Shown: positions 17,801 to 27,812, numbered from the stretch's first letter. The stretch: 64,000 bases of DNA from Jejuia sp. UBA6058 (GCA_002428965.1 DIYI01000020.1:1-64000); one strand, 5' to 3'. A program made the numbers and translations. Notes: generated by a model not told the origin, from the letters alone.

Positions 17801-19393
17801 TTAGTCAACATGTGCAGCAACATCGCCACCTATATTATTTTCTTTATACCCTTCTAGTTCAATTTTATAAACATGAGCGTAAGAAGATGGAATAGATTTC
17901 GGGGCTTTGATTACGAGCCCTTTTGTGTTACGTTCCCATACAATTGTTTCTTCACTTCCTAAAAGCGAAATATTTTCTACTTTTGAATTTAATAAGCCAA
18001 TTTCTGTGGTAAGAGATTTAATTATAGTCTCACCATTTGGCTCGTCCATAACAAGTGCGTAGAATACTTTGTCTGTTTTCTTTGTAAATCTAATATCTGT
18101 ATTGGTATACTCAATTTTAATTTTTTCAACTTTATGTCCCCCTTCAGGAAGACGCGTAGGCCCTTCTCCAAAAATGGTCCAAGGTCTAGTGCCATAAATT
18201 GCTTCACCATTAATTTCTAACCATTGTCCCATATCCGTTAATAAATCCACCATAACTTCCGGAATAGAACCATCAGGGTTAGGAGGTACATTTAATAACA
18301 TACTTCCGTTTTTGGAAACGATATCAATAAGAATATCAACTAAATCATTTGGTGTTTTAAACTTAGCATTTGGTCTGTAAAACCAAGCTCCTGGAGACGT
18401 ATCAGTTAGCCAAAAATCTTTTTTGGGTTGGTTGGGTCTACCGCGTTCATAATCCTTAACCGCAACGGCATCGTTAAAGGTAGTTTCTTTGTAGCAAATC
18501 ACTACTTCTTTATTAAGCGCTTTTGCTTGATTGTAGTAATAGTTTAAAAATTTAACCCGACTTTCTTTTGTCATGTTTTCAAGCCACCAGTCAAACCAAA
18601 TAACATCTGGTTCATATAAATCCATAAATTCTTTAAGTTTCGCCCACCATGCTTCATAAAAATCGGCATCAGGTGTTTCGGAGTCTAAAGGATGTGGATT
18701 CGTGTATAAGTCGTAATCCTTTTTCGAAACACCACCATGGAAATGAGAAGGTGCAAAATATTGCCATGTAAAAGCATGATGGAAAGACCCTAAAAATTTC
18801 ATACCTCTAGCCGTTATTTCTTTTTTTAATTCTGCGGAAGGATTCACACCGCCATAGTTCATGGAATTCCAACGTGTAGCTTTAGAATCCCACATGGCAA
18901 AATTATCATGGTGCATTGCCACAGGTCCCGCAAATTTAGCACCTGATTTTTCAAACAAATCTGCCCATTCTTTGGCATTAAATCCAGAAGCATCAAATTG
19001 CTCTATAATATGTTTGTACCCATATTTCTTTGGGTTGCCATACTTTTCTTTATGATGAATATAGTTGCTTGTTGGTTTTCCATTTTTCGTTGGTACTTTC
19101 TTGCCATCCGTGTACATTTTCATTCCATGCCAACCCGCATACCATTTATTCGGATCAGCATCTACAAAGGCAGAAGAAACAGGTCCCCAATGCGCATAAA
19201 TCCCAAATTTGGCATCTTGAAACCATTCTGGTACAGGATTTACTGGCGTATCTAATTCTGATTTCCAATCTATATTTGGATCTTTTTGCGCATAAATTGA
19301 TAGCGTAGTGCAAAAAGCGAATAAAATAAAAAGGTAATTGCTTGAGATAATTAAACGTTTATTTGTTCTAAATAGGTGTTCCTTGATGCTCAT
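17801..19393 (-). CDS. Secreted alpha-L-fucosidase (GH29)
   Basis: A signal-anchor/signal peptide region (to about SIYAQ) precedes a GH29 catalytic domain: WFQDAKFGIYAHWGPVS near the N-terminus, the HHDNFAMWDS element, and the nucleophile Asp in PDVIWFDWWLEN (D268 from this start). The C-terminal 120 residues form a beta-sandwich typical of the family. It should release alpha-L-fucose from fucosylated or fucan-type glycans. I chose ATG at 19393; 19441 would add 16 residues without a signal character. Paired with the sulfatase at 15885-17771, which suggests a sulfated fucose-containing substrate. Confidence 0.9.
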   Translation of the reverse strand: MSIKEHLFRTNKRLIISSNYLFILFAFCTTLSIYAQKDPNIDWKSELDTPVNPVPEWFQDAKFGIYAHWGPVSSAFVDADPNKWYAGWHGMKMYTDGKKVPTKNGKPTSNYIHHKEKYGNPKKYGYKHIIEQFDASGFNAKEWADLFEKSGAKFAGPVAMHHDNFAMWDSKATRWNSMNYGGVNPSAELKKEITARGMKFLGSFHHAFTWQYFAPSHFHGGVSKKDYDLYTNPHPLDSETPDADFYEAWWAKLKEFMDLYEPDVIWFDWWLENMTKESRVKFLNYYYNQAKALNKEVVICYKETTFNDAVAVKDYERGRPNQPKKDFWLTDTSPGAWFYRPNAKFKTPNDLVDILIDIVSKNGSMLLNVPPNPDGSIPEVMVDLLTDMGQWLEINGEAIYGTRPWTIFGEGPTRLPEGGHKVEKIKIEYTNTDIRFTKKTDKVFYALVMDEPNGETIIKSLTTEIGLLNSKVENISLLGSEETIVWERNTKGLVIKAPKSIPSSYAHVYKIELEGYKENNIGGDVAAHVD

Positions 19394-19630
19394 TTTTGTA
19401 TTATTTGTGAAAATCAAATTTAAGCAAGCATTACTGCCCAAGAATTAACAAATGAGCAATTATGCGTAATAAATGTTTTTTGAATTGAAATGAGTGAATT
19501 AAGTATGACCAGTAAGTAGTATTCCTAATCAAAAAACACATTTGTTGCAGAAATAAATTAGTTTGCGATAGAAAGTAGATTATAGACTTTTTAAATTTGA
19601 AACCTTGAGAGATTTTAACTAAAACCAAAG

Positions 19631-21451
19631 ATGCTAAAGAAACTTATTTATTTACTAACCCTTTTTTTGAGTCTGAGTTGTTCAAAAGGGAGTAATTCAA
19701 AATCAACTTCTGCTGAACAAAAACCCAATGTAATAATTGTTTTAACGGATGATCAAGGTTATGGTGATGTTGGAGCGCATGGTAATTCCATAATAAAAAC
19801 GCCAAATATAGATGCTTTTTACAAAGAAAGTTATCATTTAACAGATTTTCATGTAGGCCCAACATGTGCGCCTACGCGATCTGCATTAATGACAGGACGG
19901 TATGCAAATAGTGTTGGTGTATGGCATACAGTTGGTGGATGGTCTTTACTGCGTGATGATGAAAAAACTATTGCAGATATGTTTTCTGAAGCTGGTTATG
20001 CTACAGGTGCTTTTGGTAAATGGCATCTAGGAGATAATTACCCTTATAGACCTCAAGATAGAGGGTTTCAAGAAACTGTAATGCATGGTGGGGGTGGCGT
20101 GTATCAAACACCAGATTATTGGGGTAATACCTATTTTGATGATACTTATTTTCATAATGGAAAGCCCCAAAAATACAAAGGCTATTGTACGGATGTATTT
20201 TTTGATGAAGCGACTAGTTTTATAAAGAGGAATAAGGAAAAACCGTTTTTCTGCTATTTGGCTACCAACGCACCTCATGGGCCTTACAATGTTCCAGTTG
20301 AATATTACAACCTTTATAAGGATTTGCCTAAAAATATACTTTCAGATGTTCAAAAGCGATTCTATGGTATGATTACCAATGTGGATGATAACTTTGGGAA
20401 ATTGAGAAAAACCTTAAATGACTTTGATTTAGCAGATAATACCATTTTGATATTTATGACCGATAACGGTACTTCTGCGGGACACTCTGGTAAAATTGGA
20501 AAAGGTGCAGGCTTTAATGCAGGCATGCGCGGTCATAAGGGCAGTGAATATGAAGGCGGACATCGTGTGCCATTTTTTATTCATTGGAAAGATGGAAACA
20601 TCGCTGAGGGTAAGGATATAAATGAATTGACGGCTCAAATAGATATTCTTCCAACCCTAACAGAACTTTGTGGTATTGATTTACCACAAGATCATAAAGC
20701 CATTGATGGTGAAAGTATTGTGCCGTTAATAAGAGATGCGAATAAAACTAATGATAGAATGCTTATTACCGATTCTCAAAGATTACAAGTACCGATAAAA
20801 TGGCGTAAATCTTCTGTGATGCAAAATAAATGGCGACTGGTAAATGGCGAGGAATTATATAATATTGAAGATGATAAGGGACAAGAAAATGATTTATCTG
20901 AAAAACATCCTGAGCGTGTTGAAGCAATGCGAGCATTTTATGAAAACTGGTGGCAACAAGTCTCAGTTGATTTTGATAAGGAGGTTTATATTCCGATAGG
21001 AACAGCATATGAGAATCCAGTAACACTAACAGCACATGATGTGCATGCACCAAGTGGAGGTTATGTTTGGAATCAAGTATATATCCGAGAAGGCAATAAT
21101 GGATTGGGGTATTGGAGTGTTGATGTTACAGTAGAAGCAGATTATACAATTTCAATGAGACGATATCCTATTGAAGCAGATTTACCGATTAATGCTGAGG
21201 TGTCATCTATTACAACATCAGATTTACCGGGTTTGGAAAAGGATATTCCTGAAGGTGTTCAAATGAATTATATTAAAGCACAGGTTAAAATTGAAAATCA
21301 ACTAGATGAGTTGTTAGAGTTTTCAAGTCAAGATAAATCAGTAGATTTCAAAGTGCATTTAAAACCAGGGAAAACGAAGCTTTGGGCCGATTTCTTTAAT
21401 GAAAATGATGAGAAAAATGTGGCGTACTATGTGTATATAGAAAAAGTATAG
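19631..21451 (+). CDS. S1-family sulfatase lipoprotein (CAPTR active site)
   Basis: A lipoprotein signal (LTLFLSLSC, C17) is followed by NVIIVLTDDQGYGDVG (first metal site), the formylglycine site C79-A-P-T-R83 in GPTCAPTRSALMTGRY, KWHLGDN, and FMTDNGTSAG. After about residue 440 there is an extra beta-rich domain (to 606) with the conserved-looking RRYPIEAD segment, seen in some arylsulfatase A-like enzymes. It starts a plus-strand pair with the next sulfatase only 2 bp downstream, so they are an operon. It is divergent from the GH29 gene. Confidence 0.9.
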   Translation: MLKKLIYLLTLFLSLSCSKGSNSKSTSAEQKPNVIIVLTDDQGYGDVGAHGNSIIKTPNIDAFYKESYHLTDFHVGPTCAPTRSALMTGRYANSVGVWHTVGGWSLLRDDEKTIADMFSEAGYATGAFGKWHLGDNYPYRPQDRGFQETVMHGGGGVYQTPDYWGNTYFDDTYFHNGKPQKYKGYCTDVFFDEATSFIKRNKEKPFFCYLATNAPHGPYNVPVEYYNLYKDLPKNILSDVQKRFYGMITNVDDNFGKLRKTLNDFDLADNTILIFMTDNGTSAGHSGKIGKGAGFNAGMRGHKGSEYEGGHRVPFFIHWKDGNIAEGKDINELTAQIDILPTLTELCGIDLPQDHKAIDGESIVPLIRDANKTNDRMLITDSQRLQVPIKWRKSSVMQNKWRLVNGEELYNIEDDKGQENDLSEKHPERVEAMRAFYENWWQQVSVDFDKEVYIPIGTAYENPVTLTAHDVHAPSGGYVWNQVYIREGNNGLGYWSVDVTVEADYTISMRRYPIEADLPINAEVSSITTSDLPGLEKDIPEGVQMNYIKAQVKIENQLDELLEFSSQDKSVDFKVHLKPGKTKLWADFFNENDEKNVAYYVYIEKV

Positions 21452-21453
21452 TT

Positions 21454-23109
21454 ATGAATTTAAGAAGTATTGTCTATTTGATGTTGGGAATCTCAATTTG
21501 GGTAACTCTTGAGGCGCAAGAACGTCCTAATATCATTTTTATTCTAACGGATGATCAGTCATACGGCATGATGAGTTATGATGGAAATGAGCTGGTTCAA
21601 ACCCCCAATTTAGATCAGTTGGCTAGTGATGGTACTTTTTTTACCAATGCTCATATTACAAGTGCAATTTGCACACCAAGTAGAATTTCAATTTTATTAA
21701 GCCAATTTGAAAGAAAGCACGGTGTAAATTTTAATTCGGGCACTAGTGTTGAGGACGAGGCTTGGGAGCAATCCTATCCAGTAATTATGAGGAATGCTGG
21801 GTATTACACAGGTTGGATAGGTAAAAACCATGCTCCTATTGGAGATGGTGGTTATACCAGTGGTTTAATGGAGAAAAGTTTTGATTATTGGTATGCTGGT
21901 CATGGTCATATAAGGTTTTATCCTAAAGAAGTTCATGATATTTTTAATGATGCCATTGCACATACGCAACCCGAAATTATTAATGAAGCTACAGATGATT
22001 TTTTAGATCCTAATGCCAGAAAATTGAAAGGTGCCCTGAGATTTTTAGAGGTAAGGCCTAAAAATAAGCCTTTCATGCTATCTGTCAATTTCAATTTGCC
22101 ACATGGTGCAGGAACAAGTTCGATGAAGTTGAAAGATGATGATGACAGCATTTACAAAACTTTATATCGAGATTTAGATATCCCAATGCCTAAGAATTAC
22201 GTGGCTAAAGCTGATATTCAGACTCCAAAATTACCAGCAAGTATCCATAGGGTTTTTGACAGGCAAACAGGTTACAATTACGTAGATACCCCAGAAGCAA
22301 ACAAGGAGCGTATCATTCGACAGATGCAAGCAATGACAGGAATTGATCGTATGGTTGGTAATCTTAGGCAAAAACTTAGAGATTTAGATTTAGATAAGAA
22401 TACGATTATCATTTTTTCGTCAGATCATGGTTTGTTTATGGGCGAACAAGGTCTGGGAGGAAAGGCGCTTTGTTATGAAAAAACTACCCATGTGCCCATG
22501 ATGATTATGGATCCGAGAGTAAAAAGAAAGTACAAAGGTTTAAAAAGTGATGCATTGGTACAAAGTATAGATGTAGCACCAACAATCATGTCTTTAGCTG
22601 GAATAGAACAACCTAAAAGTTTTCAAGGAAAAGATATTTCGCATTTCGTAGTTGGGGATACAAGTTCAATTAGAGACTATGTGTTTACGGAAAATCTGTG
22701 GTCTACCCAATTTGGAAATCCAAGATGTGAAGCGGTTCAAAATGCAGCATGGAAATACATCAAATATTATAAGAACAACACGCTATCAGCAACAAGAAAA
22801 ATTGAAACAGCAAAGGCTATAGGTATGCCAATTAATAAAATGTTGTATGCGGTTCATGATTCTGATATAGCATTGTACAGGGATTTTGTAGAGTCTCCTT
22901 TACATGGGGAGCAACCTGTTTATGAGGAGTTATATAATTTGAAAAATGATCCTTCTGAATTGACCAATCTAGCAAATAACCCTGAATACAAAAATATTCT
23001 TGAAGAATTAAGAAACGAATGGTTAGTTCAGATTACTCAAGCAAGAGGAATTGAAGCACCAAAGGTATTGCGTTACACTAGCAATAGCCACCCAAAAGGA
23101 GGACATTAA
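21454..23109 (+). CDS. S1-family sulfatase (CTPSR active site)
   Basis: A signal peptide (to VTLEAQ) precedes PNIIFILTDDQSYGMMSYDG, the formylglycine site C73-T-P-S-R77, GWIGKNHAP, and IFSSDHGLFMGEQGLGGKA as second metal site. It ends with the usual NDPSELTNLANNPEY region. It follows the previous sulfatase by 2 bp. Its last bases overlap by 4 bp the 3' end of the convergent DUF6786-like gene. A role in desulfating a glycan chain alongside its neighbours is inferred from context. Confidence 0.9.
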   Translation: MNLRSIVYLMLGISIWVTLEAQERPNIIFILTDDQSYGMMSYDGNELVQTPNLDQLASDGTFFTNAHITSAICTPSRISILLSQFERKHGVNFNSGTSVEDEAWEQSYPVIMRNAGYYTGWIGKNHAPIGDGGYTSGLMEKSFDYWYAGHGHIRFYPKEVHDIFNDAIAHTQPEIINEATDDFLDPNARKLKGALRFLEVRPKNKPFMLSVNFNLPHGAGTSSMKLKDDDDSIYKTLYRDLDIPMPKNYVAKADIQTPKLPASIHRVFDRQTGYNYVDTPEANKERIIRQMQAMTGIDRMVGNLRQKLRDLDLDKNTIIIFSSDHGLFMGEQGLGGKALCYEKTTHVPMMIMDPRVKRKYKGLKSDALVQSIDVAPTIMSLAGIEQPKSFQGKDISHFVVGDTSSIRDYVFTENLWSTQFGNPRCEAVQNAAWKYIKYYKNNTLSATRKIETAKAIGMPINKMLYAVHDSDIALYRDFVESPLHGEQPVYEELYNLKNDPSELTNLANNPEYKNILEELRNEWLVQITQARGIEAPKVLRYTSNSHPKGGH

Positions 23110-24290
23110 AATTGAGGGATATATTCTAGATCTACTCCAAGTACTTTTTGAGCTATTTCATTAAGTTTTTTTGGATTGCCTTGGAAGTGATACATGGTTT
23201 GTTTATGATACATAGTTTCCAAACTATCTAGTTCTTTGGCGCTTGAAGAGGTTTCAAATTCATAAAAAGGCCAATTTCTGTCTAATGCTTGATTCACTTC
23301 ACCATTAAAAATGTTGGTTACATCACCAGCGTAAGGTTTCTTGTTATTAGGTAATGAATTAACATAAAGCGAATCATTTTCAAAAGTGAATTTAACGATA
23401 TTCAAAAGTTGTTTTTCCTTAGAATAACTTCCCATAACATTTTTGGAAAGTTCAGGCTTTACACCAATTTTATTTAACCCCATGGCATCTGCTCTGTAAT
23501 AAGCAACACGGTCTTTTATCAATAGTCTTTCAGGAGTAACAGGAGTAAAATATCCAGTGAGACTATCGGCATCCTTTTGGAGAGGGATAAGAACAATATT
23601 GTCAGAGCTTGTTATAAGAGCGCCTAAGTCCCAAATACATAGTAAACCTTTATCTTTTTCCCACTTATTTCCTAAGTTTTTGATTGAGGTTTCTGTACTA
23701 AACCCAACATCTGCAATACTTTCATCTATCGAAACTTCTAAATCCAGCACAATTTCTTTTTTAGACAATAGTTTGATTTTACGTTGTGCTTCAATATTAA
23801 AAATAGTGCCAAAGTTATTTCGAATAGCCATTTTGCCAAAGCAGGTGACTGAAACGCTATCTCTTTCAATCACACGAAATGTTTTATGGTTGAGATCTGG
23901 AGAGATTTTCATGTTTTCAATAAGACGTTCCTCTCCTTTATCAAAAAAAATAGAATACTTGCCAAATTCTGGCCCGAACCATAGTCTGCTCTCACCACCA
24001 AGTTTAGATATCGTGGTGGCATAGATGTTATCTTCAAAGAGTTTCCAGTTGATATATCCGTATGAGGTACCCTGCAAACCATTAGCAGTACTGGTAAACA
24101 CACGACCATGGTAGGCACTAGAAATGGCAATGGCACTGTTTTCATTTTGAAGTACTTCTAAATCACGGATTACCTTTAGTTTTTGTAGAACTTCTTCAAA
24201 GGTTTCATGTTTAGTTTTAGAAGTTTTATCAGAGTTACAATTAAATAAAAGTGAAAAAATAATTAGTGTTATTACAGATTTTCTAGGCAT
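23106..24290 (-). CDS. DUF6786-like lipoprotein, probable carbohydrate-associated beta-sandwich
   Basis: A lipoprotein signal (IFSLLFNC, about C18) is followed by an all-beta protein of about 370 residues. It contains AYHGRVFTSTANGLQGTSYGYINW and SRLWFGPEFGKYSIFF, which I associate with the DUF6786 family (galactose-mutarotase-like fold). Those assignments are from memory and are moderately certain. It sits convergent to the sulfatase at 21454 (4 bp overlap) and divergent from the sulfatase at 24439, inside a glycan-degrading cluster, so a sugar-binding or sugar-modifying role is plausible. Confidence 0.68.
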   Translation of the reverse strand: MPRKSVITLIIFSLLFNCNSDKTSKTKHETFEEVLQKLKVIRDLEVLQNENSAIAISSAYHGRVFTSTANGLQGTSYGYINWKLFEDNIYATTISKLGGESRLWFGPEFGKYSIFFDKGEERLIENMKISPDLNHKTFRVIERDSVSVTCFGKMAIRNNFGTIFNIEAQRKIKLLSKKEIVLDLEVSIDESIADVGFSTETSIKNLGNKWEKDKGLLCIWDLGALITSSDNIVLIPLQKDADSLTGYFTPVTPERLLIKDRVAYYRADAMGLNKIGVKPELSKNVMGSYSKEKQLLNIVKFTFENDSLYVNSLPNNKKPYAGDVTNIFNGEVNQALDRNWPFYEFETSSSAKELDSLETMYHKQTMYHFQGNPKKLNEIAQKVLGVDLEYIPQF

Positions 24291-24438
24291 TCGTGAATTA
24301 TTTTCTATTGCGATTAAAATTACAATTTATTTATACAAAACGTAAGATTAAACTATTTTGTGGCACGATGATGTTGATACGTTCTATTCGCATTAATTAT
24401 GTTTTCCGTATTTTGTTTCACTGTAATTTTATTTTAAA

Positions 24439-25968
24439 ATGAAATTGAAATTCACAATTCTGCTGTTATTATGTAAAGTTCTATTTGTCTCTGCTCAAAA
24501 TAATAGTAAACCTAATGTATTAGTAATATATACTGACGACCACAGGTATACTGGTGTATACGCATTAGGTGGAATGAATATCAGAACGCCTAATATAGAT
24601 AAATTGGCAGATGAAGGTATTGTTTTTACCAAAACATATATGCAGGGCGCCTTTACGGGTGCCACTTGTATCCCAAGTAGAGCGATGCTGTTAACGGGAC
24701 GACACTTGTTTTCTTTGGATGGTATAGGTAGAAACATTCCGGAAAAGGATATCACCATGGGTGAATTTTTCAAAAGTGAAGGCTATAACACTCATATTGT
24801 TGGTAAATGGCATCAGGACAATGCATCATTAAATCGCTCTTTTGATACGGGTGACAAGATTATGGGAAGAAGCGCATATTTGGTAGATCATTTTAGAATG
24901 CCATTTTGGGATTTTGATAAGAACAGCCAGTATTCCAGAGAAGAAGCTTATTTGTTGCAGTATGATGACTATGGAAAATTGATAAAAAGAGGTTTGACCA
25001 AAGATGACAAAAGAGGTCCGGTAGGAACAGAAGCCAACGGTCCACATACTTCTGAAGTATTTGCAGAACATGCTTCAAAATATATAGAAAACTATAAAGA
25101 AGAAACCCCGTTCTTTATGTATTTGGCGTTTCATGCACCGCACGATCCACGGCATGCGCCTCAGGAATATTTGAATATGTACCCTCCTGAGAACATTGAA
25201 TTAACACCGTCATATTTATCCCAGCATCCTTTTGATAATGGTGATTTAACAACTAGAGATGAGGCTCTAGCACCATGGCCAAGGACACCAGCTGTGGCAA
25301 AACAACATTTAGCTGAATACTACGCTATTATTACGCATTTAGATGCTCAAATAGGAAAAGTAATAGAAGCCTTAAAGGCTAATGGAACTTATGAAAATAC
25401 CTTAATCGTGTTTGCTGGAGATAGCGGTTTAGCTGTAGGTAACCATGGTTTAATTGGAAAACAAAATATCTATGATGAAGATGGCATTCATGTACCATTT
25501 GTACTTTCTGGTGGCTATGTCAAACACAAAGGTAAACGTATTGATGCTTTAGGTTATACGCATGATATTTTTCCAACAGTCTGCGATATTTTAGGTGTTG
25601 AGGCTCCAGAGTCTGTAAATGGAAAAAGTATGATGTCTACGCCCGATAGTGAATTTAGAAATTCGACATATCACGCTTACAAACAATTTCAACGCGCTTA
25701 CAGAACAGGAGATTATAAGTTGATTGAATATGTTAAAGCACCCGGTGAACATTGGAGAAACGGGCCTTATATTGCGGGTTCCAGAGTAACACAACTATTC
25801 AATATAAAAAGTGATTCTTGGGAGACCACAGATTTATCTTTTTTGCCTGAATATGCTGAAATCCTAAATGAAATGCGCACAGAAATGAAAGCTAAAGCTT
25901 TAGAATATGGAGATGGTGCATCAACTGAAAAAGGGCGGGAATTTAATTTTTGGGAATACTACGACTAG
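24439..25968 (+). CDS. S1-family sulfatase (CIPSR active site)
   Basis: A signal peptide (to VLFVSAQ) precedes PNVLVIYTDDHRYTGVYALGG, the formylglycine site C77-I-P-S-R81 in GATCIPSRAMLLTGRH, VGKWHQDN, MYLAFHAPHDPRHAP and VFAGDSGLAVGNHGLIGKQN. The length of 509 residues is normal for the family. The stop codon directly abuts the convergent DUF2807 gene (25968/25969) with no gap, leaving no room for a separate terminator. Confidence 0.9.
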   Translation: MKLKFTILLLLCKVLFVSAQNNSKPNVLVIYTDDHRYTGVYALGGMNIRTPNIDKLADEGIVFTKTYMQGAFTGATCIPSRAMLLTGRHLFSLDGIGRNIPEKDITMGEFFKSEGYNTHIVGKWHQDNASLNRSFDTGDKIMGRSAYLVDHFRMPFWDFDKNSQYSREEAYLLQYDDYGKLIKRGLTKDDKRGPVGTEANGPHTSEVFAEHASKYIENYKEETPFFMYLAFHAPHDPRHAPQEYLNMYPPENIELTPSYLSQHPFDNGDLTTRDEALAPWPRTPAVAKQHLAEYYAIITHLDAQIGKVIEALKANGTYENTLIVFAGDSGLAVGNHGLIGKQNIYDEDGIHVPFVLSGGYVKHKGKRIDALGYTHDIFPTVCDILGVEAPESVNGKSMMSTPDSEFRNSTYHAYKQFQRAYRTGDYKLIEYVKAPGEHWRNGPYIAGSRVTQLFNIKSDSWETTDLSFLPEYAEILNEMRTEMKAKALEYGDGASTEKGREFNFWEYYD

Positions 25969-26805
25969 CTATTTTACCTTCTTCTGAAATTTAGTAGTAT
26001 CAGTCATACTATTGATAGTAATTTTAGGATTTTGATATAAGTAAATAGCACTTGTTCCAGTAGCATCAATGGTAATATCTTTGATGACTTCCAAATGCGC
26101 GTCACTCGAAATATTGCAAATTATCTCACAGGAATTTATGGTGAAATTTTTGCCTTGAAATTGAGCGTTATTATCTAAATCAATATCAGCCGTATCGCAA
26201 TTACCTTCAATATTTGCGCTGGCTCTTTCATAAATGGCAGCACTTAATTTGGGTGCGTTTATTAGAGCCTCTAGTTTTCCAGTACCACGCATATTTACAT
26301 TGCAAGTATCTGCGGTAATGTTAAGTTTAGCTTTGGCTTTGTCTGCACTTTCAAAATTGAAATTATCTGTTTGAATAGTAAGCCCAATTTTTGATGAACC
26401 ACTGGTTTTTAGGGTTGCATTGTATAAATTTAAGGGTGTTAAACCGTTAATTTTTGCATTGTCTCTTGCTTCTATGTGCTGTAAGTTATCGTCATAACTT
26501 ACCTTAATATTTAAGCGCTTTTTTGAGGTGATACGTTTTAATTTATTGAAATATAAAACACTATCTCTAACTATAAAGTCAATGACTTCATGAAGGTTTT
26601 CGTCAGTTTCAATTTCAACTGAAGGTATTTTATTATAAATCAAATCGATTTCAAAATCTTCATCTAAAGCGATAGTATGAAATGGATCAATTTCGGTATT
26701 AATTATGGTAACAAGACGATTGCCTTTTATTTTTTCTGGATTTTGTGAATGGACTTGAACAAGATTTACTAGAACAAGTACCAGCGCTAAAAAATATTTT
26801 TTCAT
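25969..26805 (-). CDS. DUF2807 (head-GIN) auto-transporter-adhesin-like protein
   Basis: A signal peptide (MKKYFLALVLVLVNLVQVHSQ) precedes a right-handed beta-helix-like domain. The early part has LDEDFEIDLIYNKIPSVEIETDENL, a pattern seen in head-GIN proteins; repeated short strands follow. I chose ATG at 26805 because 26841 would put 12 residues before the signal. It is co-oriented with the head-GIN lipoprotein at 26964-27689, but a terminator lies between them. Confidence 0.82.
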   Translation of the reverse strand: MKKYFLALVLVLVNLVQVHSQNPEKIKGNRLVTIINTEIDPFHTIALDEDFEIDLIYNKIPSVEIETDENLHEVIDFIVRDSVLYFNKLKRITSKKRLNIKVSYDDNLQHIEARDNAKINGLTPLNLYNATLKTSGSSKIGLTIQTDNFNFESADKAKAKLNITADTCNVNMRGTGKLEALINAPKLSAAIYERASANIEGNCDTADIDLDNNAQFQGKNFTINSCEIICNISSDAHLEVIKDITIDATGTSAIYLYQNPKITINSMTDTTKFQKKVK

Positions 26806-26901
26806 CTTAATGAGGGTTAAAATATTCGTTACAAATAGCATGCCGCTATTCTGTTAATTTGGACACATTTACGCAAGAAAAGTCACTTCAGATAACTATA
26901 A

Positions 26902-26939
26902 ACAAAAAACCACCCCAAACCCATTCAGGTTTAGGATGG
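26902..26939 (-). terminator. Rho-independent terminator after the head-GIN lipoprotein gene
   Basis: On the minus strand, CCATCCTAAACC and GGTTTGGGGTGG form a 12-bp stem with two G-U pairs, a short loop, and a following TTTTTT tract. It lies about 25 bp past the stop at 26964. Confidence 0.8.
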
Positions 26940-26963
26940 CAAAAATTCACAAAGTTTGGTTGA

Positions 26964-27689
26964 TTATCTTTTTCTTATACTTCCTCCAGAGCTTTTATCG
27001 GCGTCTATCATTTCAGGATTACCGTAATAACTTACGCCTGCACCGCTTGAAGCTCTGGCGATTAAAGCTTTAGAAGTGTTTACGGTTAAATTTGCTCCAC
27101 TTGATGCTGAAACCTCAGAAGACTCCGCTTTTAAATCTCCTGCCTTAATATTGCTACCACTGCTAGCTTCGGCTGTCAAGCTTATGGTTTCACCAGAAAC
27201 TTTTAAACTACTACCGCTAGAGGAATCGCAAGTCAAATTATTTGCATTTACTTTTACTCTCATACTACTGCCACTGCTAGATTTTAAAATTAGTTGATCT
27301 GATTCTATTGTATTTGTGGATTGAACACTACTTCCACTCGTAGAAGTTAAGTTCGTTATAGACTTAAAATTCACATTAATTTTTTTAGAAGTGGCTTTTC
27401 CAATTTGCTCTTTACAATGAATTTTAAGAGTACCGTCTTTAATTTCTGTTAGGATAAGTTCCTGTAAATTTTCGTCAGCTTCAACAGTAATACCTTCACT
27501 GTTGCCTTGTGTCAAATAAACCCTTAAGCCTTCTGTTGCTTTAATTTTTGAAAAGGGCTCGGTTACTTCTCTGGTTTCCATTACTACGTTACCATTTCCT
27601 GTTACCCCAGTGCTCCAATTCATATTGATACAGGAGAACATTAGTAAACTTAAGATAGAGGTAACTACGATTCTGATTAGTGTTGTCAT
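26964..27689 (-). CDS. DUF2807 (head-GIN) lipoprotein
   Basis: A lipoprotein signal (SLLMFSC, about C20) is followed by the head-GIN core (GNGNVVMETREVTEPFSKIKA, EADENLQELI). A serine-glycine-rich beta-helix comes next, in which SSGSS/SSGA units recur about every 20 residues (SGSSVQS, SSGSSMRV, SSGSSLKV, SSGSNIK, SSGANLT, SSGAGVSYYG). Family function is unknown; it is an envelope protein. Its promoter region carries a 9-12-9 direct repeat (27776-27805) and a TAAATTTG box, so it is a predicted target of the LytTR regulator at 63240. Confidence 0.85.
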   Translation of the reverse strand: MTTLIRIVVTSILSLLMFSCINMNWSTGVTGNGNVVMETREVTEPFSKIKATEGLRVYLTQGNSEGITVEADENLQELILTEIKDGTLKIHCKEQIGKATSKKINVNFKSITNLTSTSGSSVQSTNTIESDQLILKSSSGSSMRVKVNANNLTCDSSSGSSLKVSGETISLTAEASSGSNIKAGDLKAESSEVSASSGANLTVNTSKALIARASSGAGVSYYGNPEMIDADKSSGGSIRKR

Positions 27690-27734
27690 GATATTTGTTT
27701 TAAAGTGATTGATGTTTGTTTTTTATTGCTGATT

Positions 27735-27805
27735 CAAATTTATTTTAAAACTAGTTTAATTATAAATTGTAATTTCTGAACTGTCAGTTTTCAATGATGA
27801 ACTGT
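27735..27805 (-). promoter_or_regulatory. Predicted LytTR-binding direct repeat and -7 box upstream of the head-GIN lipoprotein gene
   Basis: Reading the minus strand, ACAGTTCAT (27797-27805) and ACAGTTCAG (27776-27784) are separated by exactly 12 bp. A TAAATTTG box (27735-27742) starts 34 bp past the second repeat and matches the Bacteroidota -7 consensus TAnnTTTG. Both half-sites fit the published LytTR half-site pattern. The gene starts at 27689. Confidence 0.75.
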
Positions 27806-27812
27806 TGATTCT

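Noticed and set aside
19431..19628. 65-codon frame between the GH29 and sulfatase genes
   Set aside because: AT-rich, no motif, and it occupies the divergent promoter region of two strong genes.
23557..24024. 155-codon open frame opposite the DUF6786-like gene
   Set aside because: It lies fully inside a well-supported lipoprotein gene on the other strand, and its product has no recognisable motif.
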